Shown here in pieces: positions 43,982-52,668 of a DNA stretch of 64,000 nucleotides. Positions within the stretch are counted from its first letter, which is position 1, and each line of letters begins with the position of its first letter. The notes under the pieces are model-generated. The model saw only the letters and a list, made by a program, of their open reading frames with translations. It did no database searches and was not told where the DNA came from. This DNA is from Thiohalobacter thiocyanaticus (GTDB lineage Bacteria > Pseudomonadota > Gammaproteobacteria > Thiohalobacterales > Thiohalobacteraceae), in assembly GCF_003932505.1 (NCBI RefSeq), contig NZ_QZMU01000001.1, forward strand, positions 2,799,001 to 2,863,000, given 5' to 3'. Both the position numbers and the translations under genes were made by a program.

Positions 43982-45457
43982 TCAGCCGCTGCCGGCCTGG
44001 CGGGTGACGTCAACGTACAGGGTCAGCACCTGACCCGGCTGCAGGTAGCGGCGGCGGTCCAGGTCGTTCCACTGCTCGAGCTGCGAGATGCTGACCCGGA
44101 AACGCTGTGAAATGCGCGCCAGCGAATCCCCCTGGCGGACCCGGTAGCGCACCCGCTGCAGGGCGATGTTGGGGTTGGCCGCGGTGGGCGCCCGGGTCCA
44201 GACCGCCAGCTTCTGTCCGACCCGCAGGGTGTCGGTCGGGGCCATGGAGTTCCAGCCGGCCAGCTCGCGTACCCCGACCTTGTAGTGCCGGGCCAGGTCC
44301 CAGAAGCTGTCGCCCGGTCGTACCACGTGCACCTGCTTGTGGCCGGCGCGCTTGCGGTTCTGCAGTGCCAGCCTGCGTTGTCCGGCCGAGAGGCTGTAGC
44401 TGTCCAGCGCTTCCCGCGCGGTGGGAATGAGCAGGTGATCGCCGCGGCGGATGCGATGGTCCCTCAGCTGGTTGACCTCCTGCAGCAGGGCGACGGTGGT
44501 GTGATACTGCTTCGCCAGGCCGATCAGGGTGTCGCCGGCGCCGACCCGGTGGCGTTGCCACTGCACCTGCTGCTCCTCGGGCAGCCCTGCCAGCGCCTGG
44601 CGAAAGCCGGTGGCCGCCCCGTGCGGCAGCACCAGCCGGTGCGGTCCCTCGGGCGGGGTGGCCCAGCGGTTGAAGCCGGGATTGAGCCGGTAGATCGTCT
44701 CCAGCGGCAGCCCGGCCAGCTCGGCGGCCAGCGCCAGATCCAGCTGGCTGCCGGTCTCGACCAGCTCCAGGCGCTGGTCCGGGTCCAGCGGCGGCAGTTC
44801 CAGCCCGTAATCCCCGGGATGGGTGAAGACTTCGCGCAGGGCCAGCAGCTTGGGCACGTATTTTTCCGTTTCCCGCGGCAGGTCCAGGCTCCAGAAATCC
44901 GTGGCCCGGGAGCGGGCCTGGTTGCGCCGCTGGGCCTTGAGTACATTGCCCTCGCCGGCGTTGTAGGCGGCCAGGGCCAGCAGCCAGTCGCCGTCAAAGC
45001 GTTCACGGTTGGCCTGCAGGTAGGCCAGGGCGGCGTCGGTGGCGGCGACCCAGTCGCGGCGTCCGTCGTACCACCAGTTCTGTTCCAGGCCGAAGCGCCG
45101 ACCCGTGGCCGGGATGAACTGCCACAGACCGGCAGCGCGGCCGTGGGAATAGGCGAAGGGGTTGAAGCCGCTTTCCACGATGGGCAGCAGGGCGATTTCG
45201 CTCGGCACCCCGGCCTGCTCGATCCGGTCGAGGATCCAGGGCAGGTAGGGTTCGGCGCGGGCCACCACCCGGTTGAGGTAGTCGGGGTGGCGTTTGAACC
45301 ATTGCAGGTGCAGCTGGACCCGGCGGTCGTCGAGCCGGGTCGGCAGGGCGAAGCCCGCGCGCAGGCGCTCCCAGAGGTCCGACGTGGCCGGTGCCGCGGC
45401 GGCCGGCGCCGTCGGGGACAGTTCGGCGACAGGTTCGGCGATGGTTTCGGCGCACAC
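43982..45457 (-). CDS. mltD: Membrane-bound lytic murein transglycosylase D (LysM)
   Basis: The main frame encodes about 491 residues: an SLT domain (IVESGFNPFAYSHGRAAGLWQFIPATG with the catalytic Glu; LALAAYNAGEGNV), then three LysM-type modules near 305-345, 370-415 and 430-480. It would begin at GTG 45457 and lacks an export signal. The proper lipoprotein start lies upstream in another frame (45596-about 45460). Neighbours yafS, rnhA and dnaQ match the E. coli order, where gloB normally lies between mltD and yafS; gloB is absent here. Confidence 0.85.
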   Translation of the reverse strand: MCAETIAEPVAELSPTAPAAAAPATSDLWERLRAGFALPTRLDDRRVQLHLQWFKRHPDYLNRVVARAEPYLPWILDRIEQAGVPSEIALLPIVESGFNPFAYSHGRAAGLWQFIPATGRRFGLEQNWWYDGRRDWVAATDAALAYLQANRERFDGDWLLALAAYNAGEGNVLKAQRRNQARSRATDFWSLDLPRETEKYVPKLLALREVFTHPGDYGLELPPLDPDQRLELVETGSQLDLALAAELAGLPLETIYRLNPGFNRWATPPEGPHRLVLPHGAATGFRQALAGLPEEQQVQWQRHRVGAGDTLIGLAKQYHTTVALLQEVNQLRDHRIRRGDHLLIPTAREALDSYSLSAGQRRLALQNRKRAGHKQVHVVRPGDSFWDLARHYKVGVRELAGWNSMAPTDTLRVGQKLAVWTRAPTAANPNIALQRVRYRVRQGDSLARISQRFRVSISQLEQWNDLDRRRYLQPGQVLTLYVDVTRQAGSG

Positions 45458-45596
45458 TGGCGGGGGCGGGTCCGGAATCGGCTCCGGCGACCGGTGAGAC
45501 CGGGTCTGCGGTCTGGGGTGTCCGAACCAGCGAGGTCTGACAGGCAGCCAGCGAGAACAGAAGACTGCACAGGGCGAGGTTTCGTATTGGTGTCAT
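45458..45596 (-). pseudogene. Out-of-frame lipoprotein signal of mltD
   Basis: Starting at ATG 45596: MTPIRNLALCSLLFSLAACQ, a textbook lipobox signal, then TSLVRTPQTADPVSPVAG.. reading toward the mltD frame. Removing one C from the CCCCC run near 45460 would join it to the main frame. This explains the missing signal of the mltD frame, as a true frameshift or a homopolymer error. Confidence 0.75.
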
Positions 45597-45750
45597 GCGC
45601 GCGCATCCTGACAGCGGGTCGGGTTGAAATCAAGCGGCCGGTCTCAGGGATACAACACCCGCCCTGGCCGTTCCGTGCCCCGGTTCCAAAAAACTGACAC
45701 CGGCGCGGTATCTGGCTTTGGCACTGTGCCGGGCTGTATCATGCAAGCCC

Positions 45751-46518
45751 ATGCAGCGGTTGAAAAAACGATCCCACAGCGTCAAATGTCCGCAACCGGT
45801 CTTTTCCGGGTTGCAAGAATGGTACCGGACCGCCCTGGGGCAGGCCCTGGAAGCGTCGGAACTGGCCGCGGTGCGGGATTGCCTGACCAACCTGTTCGGC
45901 TATCACCTGCTGACGGTGGCGCCGCCCTGGCAGGGCAATCCGCTGGACAGCAGCCGGGTCAGGCACTGCATCGTGCAGACGCCGGAGAGGATAGCGGACG
46001 GGAGCAGCCTGGTCAGTGCCAGTGACGCCTGGCCGGTGGCCGGCGACAGTCTGGATGTCATCCTGTTGCCGCATGTGCTGGAATTCGCGGCTGACCCGCA
46101 CCAGATTCTGCGCGAGGCCGAACGCTGCCTGATCCCGGAGGGACATCTGGTCATTCTCGGCTTCAATCCCTGGGGCATCTGGGGCGGACGCAGCCTGTTC
46201 ACCCGCTGGCGCGGCCGGCTGCCCTGGTGTGGACGCTTCCTGGGCGTGTCCCGGCTGCGCGACTGGCTGGCGCTGCTTGGCTTCGACACCCTGGCGGTGC
46301 AGCCGCTGTGTTACCGTCTGCCGATCAACCATGCGGGTCTGCTGGCGCGGACCGCCCTTCTCGATCACCTGGAAGGGGCCGGTCATGTGCCCGGCAATGC
46401 AGGCTTTCTGCTGCTGGCCCGCAAGCGGGTGGTGGGTATGACGCCCATCCGTCCGCGCTGGCGGCCGCGACGCAGTTTCCTCTCTCCCGGCATGATCGAA
46501 CCCACGCGCCGGAGCTGA
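45751..46518 (+). CDS. yafS: Class I SAM-dependent methyltransferase (YafS-like)
   Basis: 255 residues from ATG 45751; a TTG at 45718 is also in frame. The methyltransferase core is partly degenerate in motif I but has [40 protein letters not shown] and a following RSLFTRWRG. Adjacency to rnhA (5-base gap) and dnaQ matches E. coli yafS-rnhA-dnaQ. The target is unknown. Confidence 0.85.
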   Translation: MQRLKKRSHSVKCPQPVFSGLQEWYRTALGQALEASELAAVRDCLTNLFGYHLLTVAPPWQGNPLDSSRVRHCIVQTPERIADGSSLVSASDAWPVAGDSLDVILLPHVLEFAADPHQILREAERCLIPEGHLVILGFNPWGIWGGRSLFTRWRGRLPWCGRFLGVSRLRDWLALLGFDTLAVQPLCYRLPINHAGLLARTALLDHLEGAGHVPGNAGFLLLARKRVVGMTPIRPRWRPRRSFLSPGMIEPTRRS

Positions 46519-46523
46519 CACCC

Positions 46524-46973
46524 ATGAACAAGGACAACAATTCAGTCGAGATCTTCACCGACGGTGCCTGCCGCGGTAACCCGGGACCCGGCGGCTGGGG
46601 CGCGGTGCTGCGCTACGGCGGCCACGAACGCGAGCTCTACGGCGGCGAGGCCCACACCACCAACAACCGGATGGAACTGCTGGCCGCCATCCGGGCGCTG
46701 GAAGCCCTCAAGCGCCCCTGCCAGGTGCAACTGACCACCGATTCGCAGTACGTGCGCAAGGGCATTACCGAGTGGCTGCCGAACTGGAAGCGCAAACAAT
46801 GGAAAACGGCCGCCGGCAAGCCGGTCAAGAACGCCGATCTGTGGCGCGAGCTGGATGAACTGGCGGCCCGACATCAGGTAGACTGGCACTGGGTGCGCGG
46901 CCACACCGGTCACCCGGAGAACGAGCGCGCCGACCAGCTGGCCAACCGCGGCATCGACGAGTTGGCGGACTGA
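46524..46973 (+). CDS. rnhA: Ribonuclease HI
   Basis: 149 residues. Catalytic D-E-D-D residues are in [37 protein letters not shown] and [11 protein letters not shown], with the basic handle [11 protein letters not shown]. It removes RNA from RNA-DNA hybrids. The ATG at 46524 follows yafS by 5 bases. Confidence 0.98.
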   Translation: MNKDNNSVEIFTDGACRGNPGPGGWGAVLRYGGHERELYGGEAHTTNNRMELLAAIRALEALKRPCQVQLTTDSQYVRKGITEWLPNWKRKQWKTAAGKPVKNADLWRELDELAARHQVDWHWVRGHTGHPENERADQLANRGIDELAD

Positions 46974-46990
46974 TGTGACGATGGTGGCAG

Positions 46991-47194
46991 CAACGCAGAG
47001 GACGCAGAGGCGCGAAGGTTTATGAAAGCTTTACTGGCTTTGCGCCTCTGCATTATTGCCGGTAAATGTAGGTCGGGTTAGCGCAGCGTAACCCGACATG
47101 TACCGCGAAGCGTCGGGTTACGCCCTTCGGGCTAACCCGACCTACGGGCTAACCATGGATATTTTCCGTGTTAGTCCGTGTGCTTCCGTGGCTG
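46991..47194. repeat. Repeat cluster between rnhA and dnaQ
   Basis: In order: an inverted pair of CAACGCAGAGGACGCAGAGG type (46991-47020) with TTTGCGCCTCTGCA (about 47039-47052); a complete GTAGGTCGGGTTAGCGCAGC unit (47068-47146); and a CCGTGTTAGTCCGTG single arm (47161-47194). No gene in this 248-bp gap. Confidence 0.85.
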
Positions 47195-47221
47195 ATTTGA
47201 TGCACTGAAGGATAACCAAAC

Positions 47222-47947
47222 ATGCGCCAGATCGTGCTGGACACGGAAACCACCGGCCTGGAACCCAGTCAGGGGCACCGGATCATCGAGATCGGCTGCG
47301 TGGAGCTGGTCAACCGGCGTCACACCCGCCGCAGCTTCCACCAGTACCTGCAGCCGGACCGCGAGATCGATGAGGGAGCGATCGAGGTCCACGGCATCAC
47401 CAACGAATTCCTGGCCGACAAGCCGCGCTTCGCCGACGTGGTGGAGGACTTTCTGGCCTTCATCAAAGGCGCGGAGCTGATCATCCACAATGCCCCCTTC
47501 GACGTGGGTTTCATCAACCACGAGCTGTCGCGGCTGGGCGCGGAGCACGGTCGGCTGGAGGATCACTGCACCGTCCTGGACACCCTGGAGCTGGCGCGGC
47601 GCCTGCACCCGGGCCAGAAGAACAACCTGGATGCCTTGTGCCGGCGTTACGAGGTGGACAACTCCAACCGCGAGCTGCACGGCGCGTTGCTCGACGCCGA
47701 GATCCTGGCTGACGTCTATCTGGGCATGACCGGCGGCCAGACCAGCCTGACGCTGGAGGGCCAGGAGGCGGCCCAGGCCGGGCAGGGCGGGGCGCAGGCC
47801 ATCCGCCGGCTGGATCCGGACCGGCCGCCGCTGCCGGTGGTGCGGGCCACTCCGGACGAGGCGGAGGCCCACCGGCGTTACCTGGAATCCATCGCCGCTG
47901 CCGGCAGCTGTGCCTGGCTGGAGCTGGAAGCCACCCCCGGTGGCTGA
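47222..47947 (+). CDS. dnaQ: DNA polymerase III subunit epsilon
   Basis: 241 residues. Exonuclease motifs: RQIVLDTETTGLEPSQGHRIIEIG (D, E), IIHNAPFDVGFINHEL and HGALLDAEILADVY (H, D). A C-terminal tail (180-241) binds alpha. Proofreading exonuclease of the replicase. Follows rnhA in the same direction rather than divergently as in E. coli. Confidence 0.97.
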   Translation: MRQIVLDTETTGLEPSQGHRIIEIGCVELVNRRHTRRSFHQYLQPDREIDEGAIEVHGITNEFLADKPRFADVVEDFLAFIKGAELIIHNAPFDVGFINHELSRLGAEHGRLEDHCTVLDTLELARRLHPGQKNNLDALCRRYEVDNSNRELHGALLDAEILADVYLGMTGGQTSLTLEGQEAAQAGQGGAQAIRRLDPDRPPLPVVRATPDEAEAHRRYLESIAAAGSCAWLELEATPGG

Positions 47948-48029
47948 TTCCCCTGGCGGTTACAGAAAAGGTGCAGGCGGGCCGATATCCGCCTTTGCAG
48001 AATAAGATCAGACAAAAGAGGTAAACAGG

Positions 48030-49307
48030 ATGTTGAAACTGGAACAGGCCCGGATCGCGGTGGTTGGGCTGGGTTATGTCGGTCTGCCGCTGGCGGTCGA
48101 ACTCGGCAAACGCTACGACACCCTCGGCTTTGACATCAATGCGGGGCGCATCGCCGAACTGCGTCAGGGCCATGACAGCACCCTCGAGGTCAGTGACGAG
48201 GAGCTGCGCCAGGCCCCGCGACTGAGCTACACGGATGATAGCGCCGACCTCGCCAGGGCCAATGTCTACATCGCCACTGTGCCCACTCCCATCGACGACG
48301 CCAAACGCCCGGACCTGCGGCCGCTGGAAGGGGCCAGCCGCACCATCGGCCGCGCGCTGAAGCCGGGCGATGTGGCCATCTTCGAGTCCACGGTCTATCC
48401 GGGGGCGACCGAGGAGGTCTGCGTGCCGATCATGGAGGCCGAGTCAGGCCTGAAGTTCAACCAGGACTTCTTTGTCGGTTACAGCCCCGAGCGCATCAAT
48501 CCGGGGGACAAGGAACACCGGGTGACCAATATCCTCAAGGTCACCTCGGGCTCGACCCCGGAGGCCGCCGAGTTCGTCGATGCCCTGTACCGCTCCGTGA
48601 TCACGGCCGGCACCCACAAGGCCAGCAGCATCCGGGTGGCCGAGGCCGCCAAGGTGATCGAGAACACCCAGCGCGACGTCAACATCGCCCTGGTCAACGA
48701 GTTGGCGCTGATCTTCAACCGCCTCGGCATCGATACCGAGGAAGTGCTGAAGGCGGCCGGCACCAAGTGGAATTTCCTGCCCTTCCGGCCCGGTCTGGTC
48801 GGCGGCCACTGCATCGGTGTTGATCCCTATTATCTGACCCACAAGGCGCAGCAGATCGGCTATCACCCCAGCATGATCCTGGCCGGCCGGCGTGTGAACG
48901 ACGGCATGGGGGCCTTCGTGGCCGGACAGGTCATCAAGCTGATGACCAGGAAACGCATTCACGTGGCCGACGCCAACATCCTGATCATGGGGCTGGCCTT
49001 CAAGGAGAACTGCCCGGACCTGCGCAACACCCGGGTGGTGGACGTGGTCGCTGAGTTCCAGGGCTACCATCCGCGCGTGGATGTCTACGATCCCTGGGTC
49101 GACCCCAACGAGGCGCTCGAGGAATACGGCATCGAGGTCATTGATGCGCCCGAACCCGGCAGCTACGACGCCATCATTCTGGCCGTGGCGCACAGCCAGT
49201 TCGTGGAGATGGGGGCCGATCGCATCCGCGCGCTGGGCAAGCCGGACGCGGTACTGTTCGATGTCAAATACGTGCTGCCACCCGACACGGTAGATGGGCG
49301 GCTCTAG
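48030..49307 (+). CDS. tviB: UDP-N-acetyl-hexosamine 6-dehydrogenase (TviB/WbpA type)
   Basis: 425 residues. The NAD-binding site [13 protein letters not shown] is at 10-22, the central domain has [25 protein letters not shown] with catalytic Cys261, and the C-terminal UDP-binding domain has [16 protein letters not shown]. The GlcNAc/GalNAc-specific Vi/WbpA subgroup is most likely, making a UDP-HexNAc uronic acid for exopolysaccharide. It opens the envelope locus that runs to the end of the window. Confidence 0.93.
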   Translation: MLKLEQARIAVVGLGYVGLPLAVELGKRYDTLGFDINAGRIAELRQGHDSTLEVSDEELRQAPRLSYTDDSADLARANVYIATVPTPIDDAKRPDLRPLEGASRTIGRALKPGDVAIFESTVYPGATEEVCVPIMEAESGLKFNQDFFVGYSPERINPGDKEHRVTNILKVTSGSTPEAAEFVDALYRSVITAGTHKASSIRVAEAAKVIENTQRDVNIALVNELALIFNRLGIDTEEVLKAAGTKWNFLPFRPGLVGGHCIGVDPYYLTHKAQQIGYHPSMILAGRRVNDGMGAFVAGQVIKLMTRKRIHVADANILIMGLAFKENCPDLRNTRVVDVVAEFQGYHPRVDVYDPWVDPNEALEEYGIEVIDAPEPGSYDAIILAVAHSQFVEMGADRIRALGKPDAVLFDVKYVLPPDTVDGRL

Positions 49308-49313
49308 TTTTTT

Positions 49314-49394
49314 CAACGCAAAGGCGAAAAGAACGCAAAGGTCATTATTAGAAATGCCTTGCTTGCTCTGCGCCTTTGCGCCTCTGCGTTGAGG
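49314..49394. repeat. CGCAAAGGCG-family inverted repeat
   Basis: CAACGCAAAGGCGAAAAGAA opens the left arm and GCGCCTTTGCGCCTCTGCG lies in the right arm, with a short AT-rich loop. It separates tviB from the epimerase gene. Confidence 0.85.
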
Positions 49395-49443
49395 TTTGAA
49401 TGTTTATGGAACCCCAGGCAGGGGTTTCGCAAGGGAGAGAATA

Positions 49444-50451
49444 ATGAAGGTTCTGATTACGGGTTCGGCGGGATTCATCGGTTCGGCATTGTCGCTGCGG
49501 CTGCTCGAGCGCGGCGACGAGGTGGTCGGTATCGACAATCTCAATGACTATTACGATGTCAGTCTCAAGCAGGCGCGTCTCGACCGCACCCTGGGCCATT
49601 CCGGTTACACCGATGTGCGCATCGACCTGGAAGACCGGGAGGGTATCGCCCGCGTATTCGAGCAGCACCGGCCGCAGCGGGTGGTCAATCTCGCCGCCCA
49701 GGCCGGCGTGCGCTACTCGATCGAGAACCCGCTCGCCTATGTCGACACCAACCTGGTCGGCTTCGCCAATATCCTGGAGGGCTGCCGCCACAACGGCGTC
49801 GAGCATCTGGTCTATGCCTCCAGCAGTTCCGTGTATGGCGCCAATACCAAAATGCCATTTTCGGTGCATGACAACGTGGATCACCCGGTCAGTCTGTACG
49901 CCGCCTCCAAGAAGGCCAACGAGTTGATGGCGCATACCTACAGCCACCTGTACCGGGTCCCGACCACGGGACTGCGCTTTTTCACCGTCTACGGTCCCTG
50001 GGGACGGCCCGACATGGCCCTGTTCAAGTTCACCCGCAGCATCCTCGCCGGCGAACCCATCGATGTCTTCAACTACGGCAGGCACCGGCGTGATTTCACC
50101 TTCATAGACGATATCGTCGAAGGCGTGATTCGTACCCTGGACCGGGTGCCCGAACCCAACCCTGACTGGAGCGGGGATGCGCCCGATTCGGCTTCCTCCA
50201 CCGCCCCCTACCGGCTGTACAATATCGGTAACAATCAGCCGGTAGAGTTGTTGCATTACATCAAGGTCCTGGAGGACTGCCTGGGCCGCAAGGCGGAGAT
50301 GAACATGCTGCCGCTGCAGCCCGGTGACGTGCCGGATACCTATGCCGATGTCCAGGACCTGGTCAATGATGTCGGCTACAAACCCGCGACCACGGTCGAG
50401 GATGGGGTGGCGCGCTTTGTGGACTGGTATCGCGACTTCTACCGCAGCTGA
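49444..50451 (+). CDS. NAD-dependent nucleotide-sugar epimerase (UDP-glucuronate 4-epimerase-like)
   Basis: 335 residues of the extended SDR fold: [21 protein letters not shown], active site [14 protein letters not shown] and YAASK, and [20 protein letters not shown], which is typical of CapI/LspL-type UDP-GlcA 4-epimerases. It could instead act on the HexNAc uronate made by the preceding gene. A strong GGGAGAG site precedes ATG 49444. Confidence 0.92.
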   Translation: MKVLITGSAGFIGSALSLRLLERGDEVVGIDNLNDYYDVSLKQARLDRTLGHSGYTDVRIDLEDREGIARVFEQHRPQRVVNLAAQAGVRYSIENPLAYVDTNLVGFANILEGCRHNGVEHLVYASSSSVYGANTKMPFSVHDNVDHPVSLYAASKKANELMAHTYSHLYRVPTTGLRFFTVYGPWGRPDMALFKFTRSILAGEPIDVFNYGRHRRDFTFIDDIVEGVIRTLDRVPEPNPDWSGDAPDSASSTAPYRLYNIGNNQPVELLHYIKVLEDCLGRKAEMNMLPLQPGDVPDTYADVQDLVNDVGYKPATTVEDGVARFVDWYRDFYRS

Positions 50452-50471
50452 ATGCCGGGGAGGGCGCAGAG

Positions 50472-50987
50472 GTGGTGCAATCCCTCCAGACACTGCTGCA
50501 ACATCCCGCCTTCGTGGAAGGCGTGCAGTGGCGCCGGGCCGAATATCCGGCGAACCACTGCCTGTTCCGGGCCGGTGAGCCCGGCGGCGACATCTTTGTA
50601 CTGCTCAGCGGTGCGGTTCGCGTCACCGGTAATGTCAGCCTGGACGACGAGCGGCATATTCGTCCCGGCGTATGCGATCTGGAATCGGGTGCCGTGTTCG
50701 GTGAACTGGCGCTGTTCGATGCCGGCCCGCGTTCAGCCAGCGTAACCACCCTCACGCCGGTGGAACTGGCCGTGATCGACGGGGCGGAACTGCTGCGGTT
50801 TTTCGAGGCCCACCCCGATACAGGCTATATGGTGCTGCGTGAAATCATCGAGATGCTGGTGGCCCGGCTGCGACTGACCAACGACAAGGTCTGGTCGCTG
50901 CTGGCCTGGGGGCCTGAAGGTGCATTCCATCGATCGGCTGTTGTGATTGTGGTTAAATATCCTACAGGGTCGCCGATACCCCCATAG
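50472..50987 (+). CDS. Cyclic nucleotide-binding domain protein
   Basis: 171 residues from GTG 50472, 20 bases after the epimerase. A single cNMP-binding (Crp-like) domain: FRAGEPGGDIFVLLSGAVRV, LESGAVFGELALFDAGPRSASVTTLTPVELAVI. The phosphate-binding cassette (GELALFDAGPRSA) looks intact. There is no DNA-binding helix-turn-helix, so it is not a CRP regulator by itself. The C-terminal GAFHRSAVVIVVKYPTGSPIPP looks unlike a helix and may reflect an altered end. Role in the polysaccharide locus unknown. Confidence 0.85.
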   Translation: MVQSLQTLLQHPAFVEGVQWRRAEYPANHCLFRAGEPGGDIFVLLSGAVRVTGNVSLDDERHIRPGVCDLESGAVFGELALFDAGPRSASVTTLTPVELAVIDGAELLRFFEAHPDTGYMVLREIIEMLVARLRLTNDKVWSLLAWGPEGAFHRSAVVIVVKYPTGSPIPP

Positions 50988-51081
50988 AGTCCGAACTATA
51001 ATAAAGTCGTATCCGTGATGCGGCTTTCAATGAGGTGACAATCCCGGCGGGATGCCCCGCATTCCGCCATGGAACGGCATA

Positions 51082-52482
51082 ATGGCTACGATCAGGATAT
51101 TCCGCCACTACATCCCAACGGCCTTTCTCTACCTGGCGGTGCTTGAAGGCGTGTTCTTCTTCCTCGCCTTCGAATGGGCCGTGGCCATCCGGTTCTGGGA
51201 ATCGGATCCCGCCACCCTGGCCAGCGTGCAGCCGGTCTGGCCCAAGGCGATCGTCTTCTCGCTGGTGCTGGTGCTCAGCATGGCCGGGATGGGCCTGTAC
51301 GAGCGGCGTACCCGCGACGGCTTCGAAGGCCTGCTGCTGCGCGCAATGGCCAGCTTCGCCCTGGGCCTGGTGCCCCTGGCCGTTATCTTCTACCTGGCGC
51401 CGGAGCTGTTCCTGGGCCGCGGCGCGCTTGCCATCGCCTATTCCATCAGCCTGCTCGGACTGGTGCTGACCCGCGGCCTGTTCCTGCGCCTGGGCGACCA
51501 GTCCATGCTCAAGCGCCGGGTGCTGGTCCTGGGCACCGGTAGAAAGGCCGCCCTGATCACCCGCTACCGTCGCAGCAGCGACATGCGGGAACTGCATCTG
51601 GTTGGTTTCGCCCGCATGGGCGATGCCGAGGAACACATCGAACCCGAACGCATCCTGGATATCGACAGCCCGCTGGCGGAATACGCCATTGATCATGATA
51701 TTGACGAGATCGTGGTGGCGGTGGACGATCGCCGGCGCGGCCTGCCCGTGCACGAGATCCTGGACTGCAAGATGAGCGGCGTGCATGTGGTCGACCTGCT
51801 GAGCTTCTTCGAGCGCGAGATGGGTAAGATCAAGCTCGATGTGCTGGACCCTAGCTGGATGTTCCTCTCCGACGGCTTCCGCGGCGGGGCCGTCCGCGCC
51901 TATCTCAAGCGCCTGTTCGATATCGTCCTGGCCGTCCTGCTGCTGCCCCTGCTGCTGCCCCTGATGCTGGTGGTGGCCGTTGCCGTTTTCATCGAGGGCG
52001 GGTTGCGCGGCCCCATTCTGTATCGCCAGGTCCGGGTCGGCGAGAACGGCCGGCCGTTCCGGATCGTCAAGTTCCGCAGCATGAAGACGGATGCCGAAAA
52101 GGACGGCGCCCAGTGGGCTACCCGCAACGATACCCGGGTGACCCGCGTGGGCGCCGTTATCAGAAAGGTCCGCCTGGACGAGCTGCCGCAGATCTTCAAT
52201 GTACTCGGGGGCAACATGAGTTTCGTCGGACCGCGTCCCGAACGCCCGGAGTTCGTGGAGCAGCTGGCGGAGAAGATCCCGTATTACAACGAGCGCCACC
52301 GGGTCAAACCGGGCCTGACCGGCTGGGCGCAGATCTGCTACCAGTACGGCGCCTCGGAAGAGGACGCCTTCGAGAAGCTGCAGTACGACCTGTACTACGT
52401 GAAGAACTACAGCCTGCTGCTGGATCTGATGATACTGGTGCAGACCGTCGAGGTGGTTCTCATGGGCAAGGGTGCCCACTGA
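51082..52482 (+). CDS. PEP-CTERM/exosortase-associated sugar transferase (TIGR03013/EpsB type)
   Basis: 466 residues from ATG 51082 (an ATG at 51052 is also in frame). Several N-terminal membrane helices and a CoA-binding-like GTGRKAALITRYRR domain precede one further helix (LAVLLLPLLLPLMLVVAVAVF). The bacterial sugar transferase catalytic domain has ILYRQVRVGENG, FRIVKFRSMKTDAEKDG, GNMSFVGPRPERPEF and RVKPGLTGWAQ. It transfers the first sugar-1-P to undecaprenyl phosphate. This subtype is characteristically found next to prsK/prsR/prsT. Confidence 0.93.
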   Translation: MATIRIFRHYIPTAFLYLAVLEGVFFFLAFEWAVAIRFWESDPATLASVQPVWPKAIVFSLVLVLSMAGMGLYERRTRDGFEGLLLRAMASFALGLVPLAVIFYLAPELFLGRGALAIAYSISLLGLVLTRGLFLRLGDQSMLKRRVLVLGTGRKAALITRYRRSSDMRELHLVGFARMGDAEEHIEPERILDIDSPLAEYAIDHDIDEIVVAVDDRRRGLPVHEILDCKMSGVHVVDLLSFFEREMGKIKLDVLDPSWMFLSDGFRGGAVRAYLKRLFDIVLAVLLLPLLLPLMLVVAVAVFIEGGLRGPILYRQVRVGENGRPFRIVKFRSMKTDAEKDGAQWATRNDTRVTRVGAVIRKVRLDELPQIFNVLGGNMSFVGPRPERPEFVEQLAEKIPYYNERHRVKPGLTGWAQICYQYGASEEDAFEKLQYDLYYVKNYSLLLDLMILVQTVEVVLMGKGAH

Positions 52483-52668
52483 CGCGGCGCCCGCGCAGGC
52501 TGTGCTGCCGCATCCTCCCGTCATTGCCTGCCGGGCACGGCAATTCCATAATGCAGATATCCGGGCGGGGACACTGCCGTGCCGGCGGCTGATCCACCGG
52601 ACCCCGCCGGGTGATCAGTCTGAGGCCGCAGTCCCCGCCCGGGGTCGCTCAAACCGTCTGGGGGGACA

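Noticed and set aside
45718-45750. TTG start for yafS-like gene
   Set aside because: ATG at 45751 is closer to the conserved start; no ribosome site supports the TTG.
52535-52560. Possible sigma54 site GGGCACGGCAATTCC upstream of prsK
   Set aside because: The -12 dinucleotide is CC, not GC, so the core requirement fails.
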